A stretch of DNA of 12,733 nucleotides from RBG-16-66-20 sp964616875 (lineage in GTDB: Bacteria; Pseudomonadota; Gammaproteobacteria; Burkholderiales; SG8-39), in NCBI GenBank assembly GCA_964616875.1, contig CAZTSJ010000038.1, positions 1 to 12,733 of the forward strand, written 5' to 3'. Positions 6,571 through 12,733 of this stretch are shown here, piece after piece. Under the pieces are notes generated by a model. The model saw only the letters and a list, made by a program, of their open reading frames with translations. It ran no database searches and was not told the origin of the DNA. Both the position numbers and the translations under genes were made by a program. Position 1 is the first letter of the stretch. Each line of letters opens with the position of its first letter.

Positions 6571-7211
6571 TGCAGTGAAATCTTTACCGCAACCTGGTCG
6601 AGGCGCGTGCCGTCTTTCTCGACGATCAGCATGCGCACCGGCAGGTATTGCCGGTCGACGGCGAGCCAGATCTCGGTCGTCTTGTCCTGCGGCTTGTCCT
6701 TGCGCTTGACGAGCTTGAGCGCATCGAATTCGCCCGCCGGAGTCTTGACCCGCTCGCGCCCGGCAACTTCGTACGTGTAGGACGTCGTGCGCCTGCCGTC
6801 GGCAACGCTCGCCGTCACCACGCCCTTTGGCGGCGCGAACGCGAGCGACCAGATGAAACTGAGTTGATCCTGGCGCAGCAGCGTCGCGGTCTTCGCAGCC
6901 GGGATCCATTCAGCCTGCCGGGAATCGCGTCCGGGCCGCTTGTCCTCGAATTTCTGCGGCCGCAGGCCGTCGGCCACGACCGCGCCCTGGCTGGAGCGCG
7001 TAGCTTCGCCGCGCAACGCGAGCATGCCCTTGCCTTTCCAGGTTTCCACCAACCGGTAGCTGCGCCCGTCGTGCTCCAGGCGCTGGTTCACCTCGGCGAG
7101 GACGGATCCGTCGCGTACGATTTCATAGCCGATCTCGACCCGCTGCGGTGGCGCGGCCGCAGCGACGCAGGCAAGGCTAAGGACGATCGTCAAATAAAAA
7201 TTGCGCATCAT
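6567..7211 (-). CDS. DUF3108-like exported protein of unknown function
   Basis: I recognise this only as resembling the DUF3108 family, which is often found beside purN in betaproteobacteria; no function is established. The 214-residue product begins MMRNFYLTIVLSLACVAAAAP, a signal peptide with a likely signal peptidase I site near AAA-AP. The Cys is not in a good lipobox. The mature part looks beta-rich, with YEIVRDGSVLAEVNQRLEH, KTPAGEFDALKLVKR and EIWLAVDRQYLPVRMLIVEKDGTRLD, the last pattern being typical of DUF3108. A role in the periplasm or envelope is inferred from the signal peptide alone. AAGGGAA precedes two tandem ATGs (7211 and 7208); spacing slightly favours 7208. Its start lies 35 bases inside purN, and its stop overlaps the rsmB start by four bases. 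An open frame extends to 7343, but that part lies inside purN. Confidence 0.75.
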   Translation of the reverse strand: MMRNFYLTIVLSLACVAAAAPPQRVEIGYEIVRDGSVLAEVNQRLEHDGRSYRLVETWKGKGMLALRGEATRSSQGAVVADGLRPQKFEDKRPGRDSRQAEWIPAAKTATLLRQDQLSFIWSLAFAPPKGVVTASVADGRRTTSYTYEVAGRERVKTPAGEFDALKLVKRKDKPQDKTTEIWLAVDRQYLPVRMLIVEKDGTRLDQVAVKISLQ

Positions 7212-7797
7212 TTCCCTTAACGCGCACGGTGCCGTTCTCGATGACCAGTTTGTCCTCGAGAAACCAGCGCACCGCGCGCGGATAGGCGACGTGTTCCTGC
7301 CTGAGCACCCGCGCCGCCAGCTTTTCCACCGTGTCGTCCGCAAACACCGGCACCGCGGCCTGGATCACGATCGGCCCCGAATCCAGCTCGGGCGTCACGA
7401 AATGCACGGAGCAGCCGTGCACCCTGGCGCCGGCCGCAAGCGCGCGCTCGTGCGTGCGCAGGCCGGTAAAGGAAGGCAGCAGAGACGGATGCACGTTCAG
7501 CATCCGGCCCGCATAGCGCTCGACGTATCCGGCGGTGACGATGCGCATGAAGCCCGCATGCGCCACAAGCTTCGGTGCGAATCGATCCACCTCGGCCGCT
7601 AGCACCTTCTCGAACGCCTCGCGCGTCGCGAAATCACCGTGCTTCACCACCAGCGTCGGAATGCCGTGCCGGGCCGCGATCGCGAGCCCGCCGGCGCCGG
7701 CGACGTTGCTGATCACGGCAGCCACGGGAACGCCGGCATCGATGAGCGCCTGCAGGTTGCTGCCGCGTCCCGATATGAGAACGACAACCGAACTCAA
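7177..7797 (-). CDS. purN: Phosphoribosylglycinamide formyltransferase (GART)
   Basis: This enzyme transfers a formyl group from 10-formyl-tetrahydrofolate to GAR in step three of purine synthesis. The 206-residue protein has ISGRGSNLQ (8-16) for phosphate binding and AGFMRI (81-86). Its catalytic triad is Asn101, His103 (LNVHPSLLP) and Asp139 (ELDSGPI). It is similar in length to E. coli PurN (212). The first codon is a TTG at 7797: the product MSSVVVLISGRGSN aligns with MNIVVLISGNGSN, and no other start codon is available before the conserved strand. The TTG overlaps the fumC TGA as TTGA, so translation probably depends on reinitiation after fumC. The 3' end overlaps the next gene by about 35 bases. 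No purM is adjacent, unlike in E. coli. Confidence 0.96.
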   Translation of the reverse strand: MSSVVVLISGRGSNLQALIDAGVPVAAVISNVAGAGGLAIAARHGIPTLVVKHGDFATREAFEKVLAAEVDRFAPKLVAHAGFMRIVTAGYVERYAGRMLNVHPSLLPSFTGLRTHERALAAGARVHGCSVHFVTPELDSGPIVIQAAVPVFADDTVEKLAARVLRQEHVAYPRAVRWFLEDKLVIENGTVRVKGNDAQFLFDDRP

Positions 7798-9176
7798 ACC
7801 ATGTCCTCCGGCCGTACCCAGCGGTCGAAATCCTCCGCCTTGACGTAGCCGAGCTTGGCGGCCGCTTCGCGCAGCGTGCTGCCGTCCTGGTGCGCCTTTT
7901 TCGCGATTTCCGCCGCCTTGTCGTAACCGATGTGGGGGGCGAGTGCGGTCACCAGCATGAGAGAACGCCCGAGCTGGTCGCGAATGCGCGCTTCATTCGC
8001 GGCGATGCCGCGCACGCAGTGCTCCTCGAAACTGGTCATGCCATCGGCGAGCAGCCGCGCGCTTTGCAGGAACGCATTGATGATGAGCGGCTTGTAGACG
8101 TTGAGCTCGAAGTGGCCGGAAGCGCCGCCGATGTTGAGCGCGACGTCGTTGCCGAACACCTGCGCGCACAGCATGGTCATCGCCTCGGCCTGCGTCGGAT
8201 TGACCTTGCCTGGCATGATCGAGCTGCCGGGCTCGTTCTCTGGCAGGGATATTTCGCCGATGCCCGAGCGCGGACCTGAAGCAAGCAGCCTTACGTCGTT
8301 GGCAATTTTCATGAGCGCGGCGGCGAGGGTCTTCAGCGCGCCGTGCGCGAACACCAGCGCCTCGTGCCCTGCGAGCGCGGCGAACTTGTTCGGCGCGGCC
8401 GCGAACGGCAGGCCCGACATGCGCGCGACTTCCGCCGCCACGCGTTCGCTGAACTCGACATGCGTGTTGAGGCCGGTGCCGACGGCGGTGCCGCCGATCG
8501 CCAGGCGGTAGAGCCCCGGCAGCACGGCGTCCAGCGCCTCGCGCGCCTGTTCGAGTTGCGCGACGTAGCCGGAAAACTCCTGCCCCAGCGTGAGCGGCGT
8601 GGCGTCCTGCAGGTGCGTGCGGCCGATCTTGACGATGGACTTAATGGCGTCGCGTTTCACGGCCAGCGCCGTACTCAGCCGGTCGAGCGCCGGAATTACA
8701 TCGGCGTGCAGGGCACGCGCAGCGGCGATGTGCATCGCGGTGGGAAAAACATCGTTCGACGATTGACCGAGATTGACGTCGTCGTTCGGGTGCAGCAGGC
8801 GCTTCGGCCCGCGCTCGCCGCCAAGAATTTCGGAGGCGCGGTTGGCGAGCACCTCGTTCACGTTCATGTTCGACTGCGTGCCCGAGCCGGTCTGCCAGAC
8901 CACGAGCGGAAACTCCTCGTCGTGGCGTCCGGCGAGCACTTCGTCGGCGGCGCGCACGATCGCCTCCGACTTCTTCGCATCGAGCAGGCCGAGCGAGGTA
9001 TTGACGCGCGCCGCGGAGCGCTTCACCAGCGCCAGCGCATGGACGACCGCGAGCGGCATGCGCTCGCTGGAAATGCGGAAAAAACGCCGGCTGCGCTCGG
9101 TCTGCGCGCCCCACAGCCGGTCCGCCGGCACGTCAATCGGGCCGAAGGAATCCTTCTCGCTGCGGGTGCCGCTCAT
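7794..9176 (-). CDS. fumC: Class II fumarate hydratase
   Basis: It catalyses reversible hydration of fumarate to L-malate in the TCA cycle, without an iron-sulfur cluster. The 460-residue length is standard. Visible signatures are the N-terminal DSFGPIDVPADRLWGAQTERS, TGSGTQSNMN (96-105), GRTHLQDATPLTLGQE (185-200, His188) and the superfamily loop GSSIMPGKVNP (317-327) containing the catalytic Ser. These fit fumarase rather than aspartase or argininosuccinate lyase. The ATG at 9176 overlaps the pirin TGA as ATGA, and its TGA overlaps the purN TTG. As an oxygen-stable fumarase next to a thioredoxin it suits aerobic or oxidative conditions, but that link is inference. Confidence 0.96.
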   Translation of the reverse strand: MSGTRSEKDSFGPIDVPADRLWGAQTERSRRFFRISSERMPLAVVHALALVKRSAARVNTSLGLLDAKKSEAIVRAADEVLAGRHDEEFPLVVWQTGSGTQSNMNVNEVLANRASEILGGERGPKRLLHPNDDVNLGQSSNDVFPTAMHIAAARALHADVIPALDRLSTALAVKRDAIKSIVKIGRTHLQDATPLTLGQEFSGYVAQLEQAREALDAVLPGLYRLAIGGTAVGTGLNTHVEFSERVAAEVARMSGLPFAAAPNKFAALAGHEALVFAHGALKTLAAALMKIANDVRLLASGPRSGIGEISLPENEPGSSIMPGKVNPTQAEAMTMLCAQVFGNDVALNIGGASGHFELNVYKPLIINAFLQSARLLADGMTSFEEHCVRGIAANEARIRDQLGRSLMLVTALAPHIGYDKAAEIAKKAHQDGSTLREAAAKLGYVKAEDFDRWVRPEDMV

Positions 9177-9892
9177 GGCAGGTCGAACAGTAGCACTTCG
9201 GCTCTCTCGCCCTTCTCCATCTCGATCTCTCCTACGCCGCTCGCCTTGAGCGCGTCGCCGGCCTCGAGCGGCGCGCCATTCACAGTGAGCTTGCCGCGCA
9301 CGAGGTGCACGTAGGCCTTGCGGCCCGGCGCGAGCGCATGCCGCGCGCGCTCGGCGCCTTCGAACAAGCCGGCATAGATGCGCGCATCCTGGTGGATCGT
9401 CACAGTGTCCTGCGCGCCGTCGGGCGAAGCGACCAGCCGCAGCCGGCCGCGCTTGGAGGCGGCGTCGAAATGCTTCTGCTCGTAGCCGGGCGCAATGCCG
9501 CGCACGTTCGGTTCGATCCAGATCTGCAGGAAGTGCGTGGTGCCGGCCTTGGCGTGGTTCTGCTCGCTGTGCTGCACGCCGCGTCCCGCGCTCATGCGCT
9601 GCACGTCCCCTGGCACGATGGTCGAGCCCGTGCCCATCGAGTCCTTGTGCCCGAGCGCGCCCTCGAGCACGTAGCTGATGATTTCCATGTCGCGGTGGCC
9701 GTGGGCGCCGAAGCCAGTGCCGGGCTGAATGCGGTCTTCGTTGATCACGCGCAAGGCGCTGAAGCCGACGTGCGCCGGATCGTAGTAGTCCGCGAAGGAG
9801 AACGAATGCCAGGAATCCAGCCAGCCGTGCTGAGCGTGGCCGCGCTCGGTGCCGCGGCGGATTTCAAGCACCTTGGGCTGCGATTTCTGCAT
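9173..9892 (-). CDS. Pirin family protein (YhhW-like bicupin)
   Basis: This is a metal-binding cupin protein. The closest characterised relative, E. coli YhhW, has quercetin 2,3-dioxygenase activity in vitro; the physiological substrate is unknown. The sequence tracks YhhW from RGHAQHGWLDSWHSFSFADYY to the terminal VLLFDLP. The metal ligands are all present: His64 and His66 (AHGHRDME), His108 and Glu110 (GVQHSEQN). The ATG at 9892 gives 239 residues and overlaps the thioredoxin gene by 29 bases. A GTG at 9871 (seven residues in) aligns exactly with the YhhW start and would reduce the overlap to eight bases; neither start has a convincing Shine-Dalgarno. It is coupled to fumC by an ATGA overlap. 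Confidence 0.9.
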   Translation of the reverse strand: MQKSQPKVLEIRRGTERGHAQHGWLDSWHSFSFADYYDPAHVGFSALRVINEDRIQPGTGFGAHGHRDMEIISYVLEGALGHKDSMGTGSTIVPGDVQRMSAGRGVQHSEQNHAKAGTTHFLQIWIEPNVRGIAPGYEQKHFDAASKRGRLRLVASPDGAQDTVTIHQDARIYAGLFEGAERARHALAPGRKAYVHLVRGKLTVNGAPLEAGDALKASGVGEIEMEKGERAEVLLFDLP

Positions 9893-10226
9893 GGACTTTC
9901 GCCATGTCGATCGACTTGGCCTGCTCGAGCACCTGCTCCAGGGCCTGGCCGGGCAGCGCGCCCGCCTGCTGAAACAGGATCACCTTTTCCCGGAACACCA
10001 TCAGCGTCGGGATCGAGCGGATGTTGAAGCTGCCCGCGAGTTCCTGCTGCTCGTCGGAATTCACCTTGGCGAAGACGACGTCGGGGTGGGACTCGGAGGC
10101 TTTCTCGAACACCGGCGCAAAGCCGCGGCAGGGCCCGCACCAGGGCGCCCAGAAGTCGATGATGACGATCGGATTGCCAGCGACCGTCTGCTCGAAGTTG
10201 TCCTTGGTCATCTCGATCGTCGCCAT
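9864..10226 (-). CDS. Thioredoxin
   Basis: This is a small cytoplasmic dithiol-disulfide oxidoreductase of 120 residues with no signal peptide. It has the complete active site WCGPC (29-33), the buried FWAPWC context and the cis-Pro loop SIPTLMVF (Pro73). The fold order matches E. coli TrxA. The C-terminal tail after AGALPGQALEQVLEQAK is about 15 residues longer than TrxA. It is probably a secondary thioredoxin rather than the main trxA, since the latter usually sits by rho. The ATG at 10226 has purine-rich aggaccgggaaa just upstream. It is the first gene of the six-gene run and divergent from gluQ. Confidence 0.93.
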   Translation of the reverse strand: MATIEMTKDNFEQTVAGNPIVIIDFWAPWCGPCRGFAPVFEKASESHPDVVFAKVNSDEQQELAGSFNIRSIPTLMVFREKVILFQQAGALPGQALEQVLEQAKSIDMAKVHAEIAAQGA

Positions 10227-10261
10227 TTTCCCGGTCCTTTTCGCGCAAAAGTCGCAGTGTA

Positions 10262-10274
10262 TATTGGGCCAATA
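10262..10274. promoter_or_regulatory. Palindrome in the thioredoxin-gluQ divergent region
   Basis: TATTGG-G-CCAATA is a perfect six-base inverted repeat around one base, in the 74-base gap between two divergent genes. On the minus strand a TTGAAG and a TATACA (18 bases apart) flank or overlap it, so it could be an operator in the thioredoxin promoter. A second small repeat, CGCTT-C-AAGCG, lies at 10280-10290 just before the gluQ start. Confidence 0.4.
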
Positions 10275-10300
10275 CCCATCGCTTCAAGCGCATATCCCAC

Positions 10301-11176
10301 GTGCTTCGCGTGCCCTACGCCGGTCGTTTTGCTCCCTCCCCCACCGGTCCGCTGCATTTCGGTTCGCTGGTCGCCGCGCTGGCGAGCTGGCTGGACGCGA
10401 AGCGCTCCAGCGGCCGCTGGCTCCTGCGCATGGAAGACCTCGACCGGCCGAGGGTTATCCCCGGCGCTGCAGATGCGATCCTGCGCCAGCTGGAAACCAT
10501 GGGCCTCGTATGGGACGGGCCCGTCGTGTACCAAAGTGCACGGCTCGAGCTGTACCGGGATGCGCTCGGAAAACTGCAGGCCCACAGCTATCCCTGCGCC
10601 TGCACGCGCAAAGAACTCGAGGATTCCGCGCTGGCGATCGACGGTTCGCGCGTTTATCCCGGCACCTGCCGCGCGGGCCTGGCACCGGGCAAGGCGCCTC
10701 GTGCAGTTCGTGTGCGCACCTCCAAAGATCCCATTCGGTTCACGGACCGCGTGCAGGGAACGCTGGAACAATCCGTCGAAAACGAAGTTGGCGACTTCGT
10801 GCTCCGGCGCGCCGACGGCGTCTTCGCCTATCAGCTCGCGGTGGTCGTGGACGATGCCGCGCAGGGCGTTACCGACGTGGTGCGCGGCGCCGACCTGCTC
10901 GATTCGACCGCGCGCCAGATCCACCTGCAGCGCCTGCTCGGCGCCGCGACCCCGCGCTACTTGCACGTTCCCGTGGCGACCAATGCCGCGGGCGAAAAGC
11001 TCTCCAAGCAGACGCGCGCAGCCGAGGGCGGGCCAGGGGACATGGCAGCAGCGCTGAAATTTCTCGGCATGAAGATTCCTGAAGATTTACTACCTAAAGA
11101 ACTTCTGCAGTGGGCGGTAAGCGACTGGGATCCGGCGCGCGTTCCGCAGGTACGCGCCCTGCCGATTGCGAGCTAG
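10301..11176 (+). CDS. gluQ: Glutamyl-Q tRNA(Asp) synthetase
   Basis: This is a truncated glutamyl-tRNA synthetase paralogue. In E. coli (YadB) it attaches glutamate to queuosine in the anticodon of tRNA(Asp), not to the tRNA 3' end. The 291-residue protein has the catalytic Rossmann fold with GRFAPSPTGPLHFGSL (8-23, HIGH-like) and KLSKQ (233-237, KMSKS-like). Zn ligands fit Cys99, Cys101, Tyr119 and Cys123, the YadB pattern. The anticodon-binding domain of GltX is absent, which supports GluQ rather than GltX. The GTG at 10301 is the listed start; a second GTG at 10310 (MPYAGRF) is equally plausible, and neither has a clear Shine-Dalgarno. Its TAG shares a CTAG with the convergent permease gene. 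Confidence 0.93.
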   Translation: MLRVPYAGRFAPSPTGPLHFGSLVAALASWLDAKRSSGRWLLRMEDLDRPRVIPGAADAILRQLETMGLVWDGPVVYQSARLELYRDALGKLQAHSYPCACTRKELEDSALAIDGSRVYPGTCRAGLAPGKAPRAVRVRTSKDPIRFTDRVQGTLEQSVENEVGDFVLRRADGVFAYQLAVVVDDAAQGVTDVVRGADLLDSTARQIHLQRLLGAATPRYLHVPVATNAAGEKLSKQTRAAEGGPGDMAAALKFLGMKIPEDLLPKELLQWAVSDWDPARVPQVRALPIAS

Positions 11177-12075
11177 CCCATCTTCTTCTGCGGCACGACC
11201 ACGGTGGCGAGCGACCCCAGCACGAAGGCGAGTGCGGCGTACTCGGGCCAGCCTGGCCGCTCGCCCAGGAACAGCATGCCGCTGAAGACGCCCACCACCG
11301 GAATCACCAGCATGCTGAGCGAGAACACCGTCACCGAGACGCTGGTGGCGAGCTTGATCCAGGCCCAGTGCGCCCAGGCGAAGGCGAGCAGCACGTTGTA
11401 GGCCGCGCCCAGGGCCGAGGTGAGCCCCACGTCGGCGAGACGGCTGAAATCCTCGAATAGCAGCGCACCCACGTAGATCGGCACGCCGCCCAGCAGCATG
11501 ATCCAGGCCGTGTACGCGGCCAGTGGCGCGCGAATCGGATATTTTTTCTGCAGGATGGTGCCGATCGCCCAGGTGAACGCGGCGCCCAGCACCAGCAGCG
11601 CCCCGCGCGGCGCGCCTTGAATGCGCTGGAACTCGTCCCATACCAGCAAGACCATGCCGGCCATGCCCAGCGCAAGGCCGAGCAGCTTGCGCCCAGTCAG
11701 GCGCTCCCCCAGCAGCAGCACCGAGAGCGGGATCGCCCAGGCAGGCATGGTGTAGGCGAGGATCGCGGCGCGCCCCGAGGGCAGCAGGCTGAGGCCGTAC
11801 ACCACCAGAATGTTCCAGCAGGTGATGTTGAAAAAGGCGAGCAGCGCCAGGCGTTGCCACTGGTCGCGCGGGATCGCCAGCGGCTGGCCGCCGGCACGCA
11901 GGAACGCGAACAGCACGCCCGAGCCCAGCCCCAGGCACAGCGTGCGGAAGGTGAGCGGCGCGATGTCGGAAATCGCCACTTTCATCGCGGTCCAGTTGAA
12001 GCCCCAGACCAGCGTCAGGCCGGCCAGGACCCACCAAAGCCGGGCCGGCAAGTGCTCTTGGCTGTGTTTTTCCAT
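11173..12075 (-). CDS. EamA-domain permease of the DMT superfamily
   Basis: This is an inner-membrane transporter of unknown substrate. The 300-residue protein has about ten hydrophobic segments in two five-helix EamA repeats: about residues 13-150 starting LAGLTLVWGFNWTAMKVA, and about 158-295 starting GALLVLGAAFTWAIGTILQKK. The end of each repeat carries the typical LGERLTGRKLLGLALGMAG and LGERPGWPEYAALAFVLGS motifs. RhaT/YdcZ-type or amino-acid/metabolite exporters are possible; nothing fixes the substrate. The ATG at 12075 is preferred over the TTG one codon upstream. No good Shine-Dalgarno is seen. A minus-strand TATAAA at 12118-12123 could be a -10 box, but the nearest -35-like TTGATG is only 14 bases away. 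Confidence 0.88.
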   Translation of the reverse strand: MEKHSQEHLPARLWWVLAGLTLVWGFNWTAMKVAISDIAPLTFRTLCLGLGSGVLFAFLRAGGQPLAIPRDQWQRLALLAFFNITCWNILVVYGLSLLPSGRAAILAYTMPAWAIPLSVLLLGERLTGRKLLGLALGMAGMVLLVWDEFQRIQGAPRGALLVLGAAFTWAIGTILQKKYPIRAPLAAYTAWIMLLGGVPIYVGALLFEDFSRLADVGLTSALGAAYNVLLAFAWAHWAWIKLATSVSVTVFSLSMLVIPVVGVFSGMLFLGERPGWPEYAALAFVLGSLATVVVPQKKMG

Positions 12076-12150
12076 CAAAAGTTAGCGAGCCCTTACTTTG
12101 CTCTAAATCGTTGAAGTTTTATACGCTTTGTGCGAGACATCAATTATTTA

Positions 12151-12162
12151 TGCTGCACTGCA
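12151..12162. promoter_or_regulatory. Copy 1 of a TGCTGC-NNY-GCA element
   Basis: TGCTGCACTGCA, eight bases upstream of the phasin -35 box. It matches copy 2 at nine of 12 positions. TGC/GCA-rich sites are reported as targets of the phasin repressor PhaR in other PHA-making bacteria, so a PhaR operator is a reasonable inference. Confidence 0.45.
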
Positions 12163-12170
12163 AAATGTTC

Positions 12171-12198
12171 TTGACTTCATTAGGGTTAAGCATAGAAT
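12171..12198 (+). promoter_or_regulatory. Sigma70-type promoter of the phasin gene
   Basis: TTGACT (12171-12176) and TAGAAT (12193-12198) each match the consensus at five of six positions and are separated by 16 bases. The likely transcript start is near 12205, giving a leader of about 60 bases. It is the best-looking promoter in the window, consistent with the high expression expected of a phasin. Confidence 0.75.
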
Positions 12199-12204
12199 TC
12201 GTCT

Positions 12205-12216
12205 TGCTGCGGCGCA
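12205..12216. promoter_or_regulatory. Copy 2 of a TGCTGC-NNY-GCA element
   Basis: TGCTGCGGCGCA covers the predicted transcript start of the phasin gene, 54 bases downstream of copy 1. Its position would let a bound protein block initiation. The regulator is inferred, not shown. Confidence 0.45.
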
Positions 12217-12263
12217 CCAAGCGCCCAAAAAATTACTCTCAACTGATACTTAAGGAGATCCAA

Positions 12264-12733
12264 ATGTACGTGACCCCTGAGCAGATCCAAGCCTCGACCA
12301 AGGCGAACATGGACGCGATCCTTTCGCTCGCGACGAGCCAGTTTGCCGCGTTCGAGAAATTTGCCAGCCTCAACGCCAACGCCGTCAAGGCCGTGTTCGA
12401 AGACTCCATCGCCAACAGCCGCGCGCTGGCCGGCGCGAAGGACGTGCAGGAGCTGGTAAACCTGCAAAGCACCTTCGCCCAGCCCGCGATCGAGAAGGTG
12501 ATTGCCTACTCGAAGAGCGTGTACGAAGTGGCGACGCAGAACAACACCGAGTTTACCAAGGCCACCGAGCAGCGCGTCAGCGAGTGGAACGAGAACTTCG
12601 TTTCGCTGCTGGACAAGGCCGCCAAGAACGCCCCGGCCGGCTCGGATGTCGCCGTGAGCGCGGTCAAGCAGATGCTCGCCGCCGCGAACTCGGCCTACGA
12701 CAACTTCAACAAGGTCACCAAGCAGGCGACCGA
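12264..12733 (+). CDS. Phasin family protein (3' end missing)
   Basis: Phasins coat polyhydroxyalkanoate granules in the cytoplasm and control their size and number. The visible 156 codons, open to the window edge, start MYVTPEQIQASTKANMDAIL and continue with QFAAFEKFASLNANAVKAVFED and LQSTFAQPAIEKVIAYSKSVYEVATQ. This is the amphipathic, Ala/Lys/Glu-rich helical pattern of the phasin_2 family; there is no Cys, signal peptide or membrane segment. Family members are about 180-190 residues, so most of the protein is present. AAGGAGA (12252-12258) lies five bases before the ATG, a strong ribosome site. It has its own promoter with flanking repeat elements and is divergent from the permease. I assign no phaP symbol because genomes often carry several paralogues. 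Confidence 0.92.
   Translation, partial: MYVTPEQIQASTKANMDAILSLATSQFAAFEKFASLNANAVKAVFEDSIANSRALAGAKDVQELVNLQSTFAQPAIEKVIAYSKSVYEVATQNNTEFTKATEQRVSEWNENFVSLLDKAAKNAPAGSDVAVSAVKQMLAAANSAYDNFNKVTKQAT

Noticed and set aside
6571..6909. N-terminal extension of rsmB giving 525 residues
   Set aside because: This part lies in another frame of the DUF3108-like gene; the GTG at 6570 with a GTGA overlap gives the normal RsmB length and domain start.
8343..9314. Plus-strand open frame (323 codons) opposite fumC and the pirin gene
   Set aside because: It is a shadow of fumC on the other strand with no coding signature of its own.
12186..12472. Minus-strand open frames across the phasin promoter and 5' end
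   Set aside because: They are antisense to a clear phasin with a strong ribosome site and promoter, and have no recognisable domain.
1..12733. Defence system, mobile element or biosynthetic island
   Set aside because: I looked for integrases, transposases, toxin-antitoxin pairs, nucleases, direct-repeat arrays and tRNA attachment sites; every gene belongs to a housekeeping or common metabolic family and composition looks uniform apart from small intergenic gaps.

Overview
The window is a GC-rich stretch of chromosome with tightly packed housekeeping genes, most likely from a betaproteobacterium. Three things point there: the dut-coaBC / radC-rpmB-rpmG neighbourhood (also conserved in gammaproteobacteria), a phasin of the phasin_2 type common in polyhydroxyalkanoate-making betaproteobacteria, and protein sequences that read like betaproteobacterial versions of each family. 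A flavocytochrome c sulfide dehydrogenase subunit at the left edge suggests that the organism can oxidise sulfide. I cannot name a genus from this sequence alone. Layout, left to right. (1) 1-1066, plus: the 3' part of fccB, the FAD subunit of sulfide dehydrogenase. It converges on dut, and the two stop codons overlap. (2) 1063-2710, minus: coaBC then dut (coenzyme A synthesis, dUTP removal). Divergent from these, 2765-3897, plus: radC, rpmB and rpmG (L28 and L33), closed by a strong bidirectional terminator at 3916-3944. This is the same arrangement as in E. coli. (3) 3962-5137, minus: a membrane acyl-CoA/fatty-acid desaturase behind a 194-base non-coding gap that carries dyad sequences. (4) 5332-10226, minus: a compact six-gene run, read right to left as thioredoxin, pirin, fumC, purN, a DUF3108-like exported protein and rsmB. 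Every junction overlaps, three of them by exactly four bases (ATGA, TTGA, GTGA), so the run looks like one translationally coupled operon. (5) 10301-11176, plus: gluQ, divergent from the thioredoxin gene. It converges on an EamA/DMT-family permease (11173-12075, minus), and the two stops share a CTAG palindrome. (6) 12264-12733, plus: the 5' part of a phasin gene with a good sigma70-type promoter flanked by two copies of a TGCTGC-NNY-GCA element. I see no insertion sequence, integrase, CRISPR array, tRNA, rRNA or phage gene, and no obvious compositional island. I found no convincing new multi-gene system. The items most worth a second look are the paired element around the phasin promoter (and a related sequence upstream of the desaturase), the coupled operon with its exported protein of unknown function, and the small palindromes in the divergent and intergenic regions.
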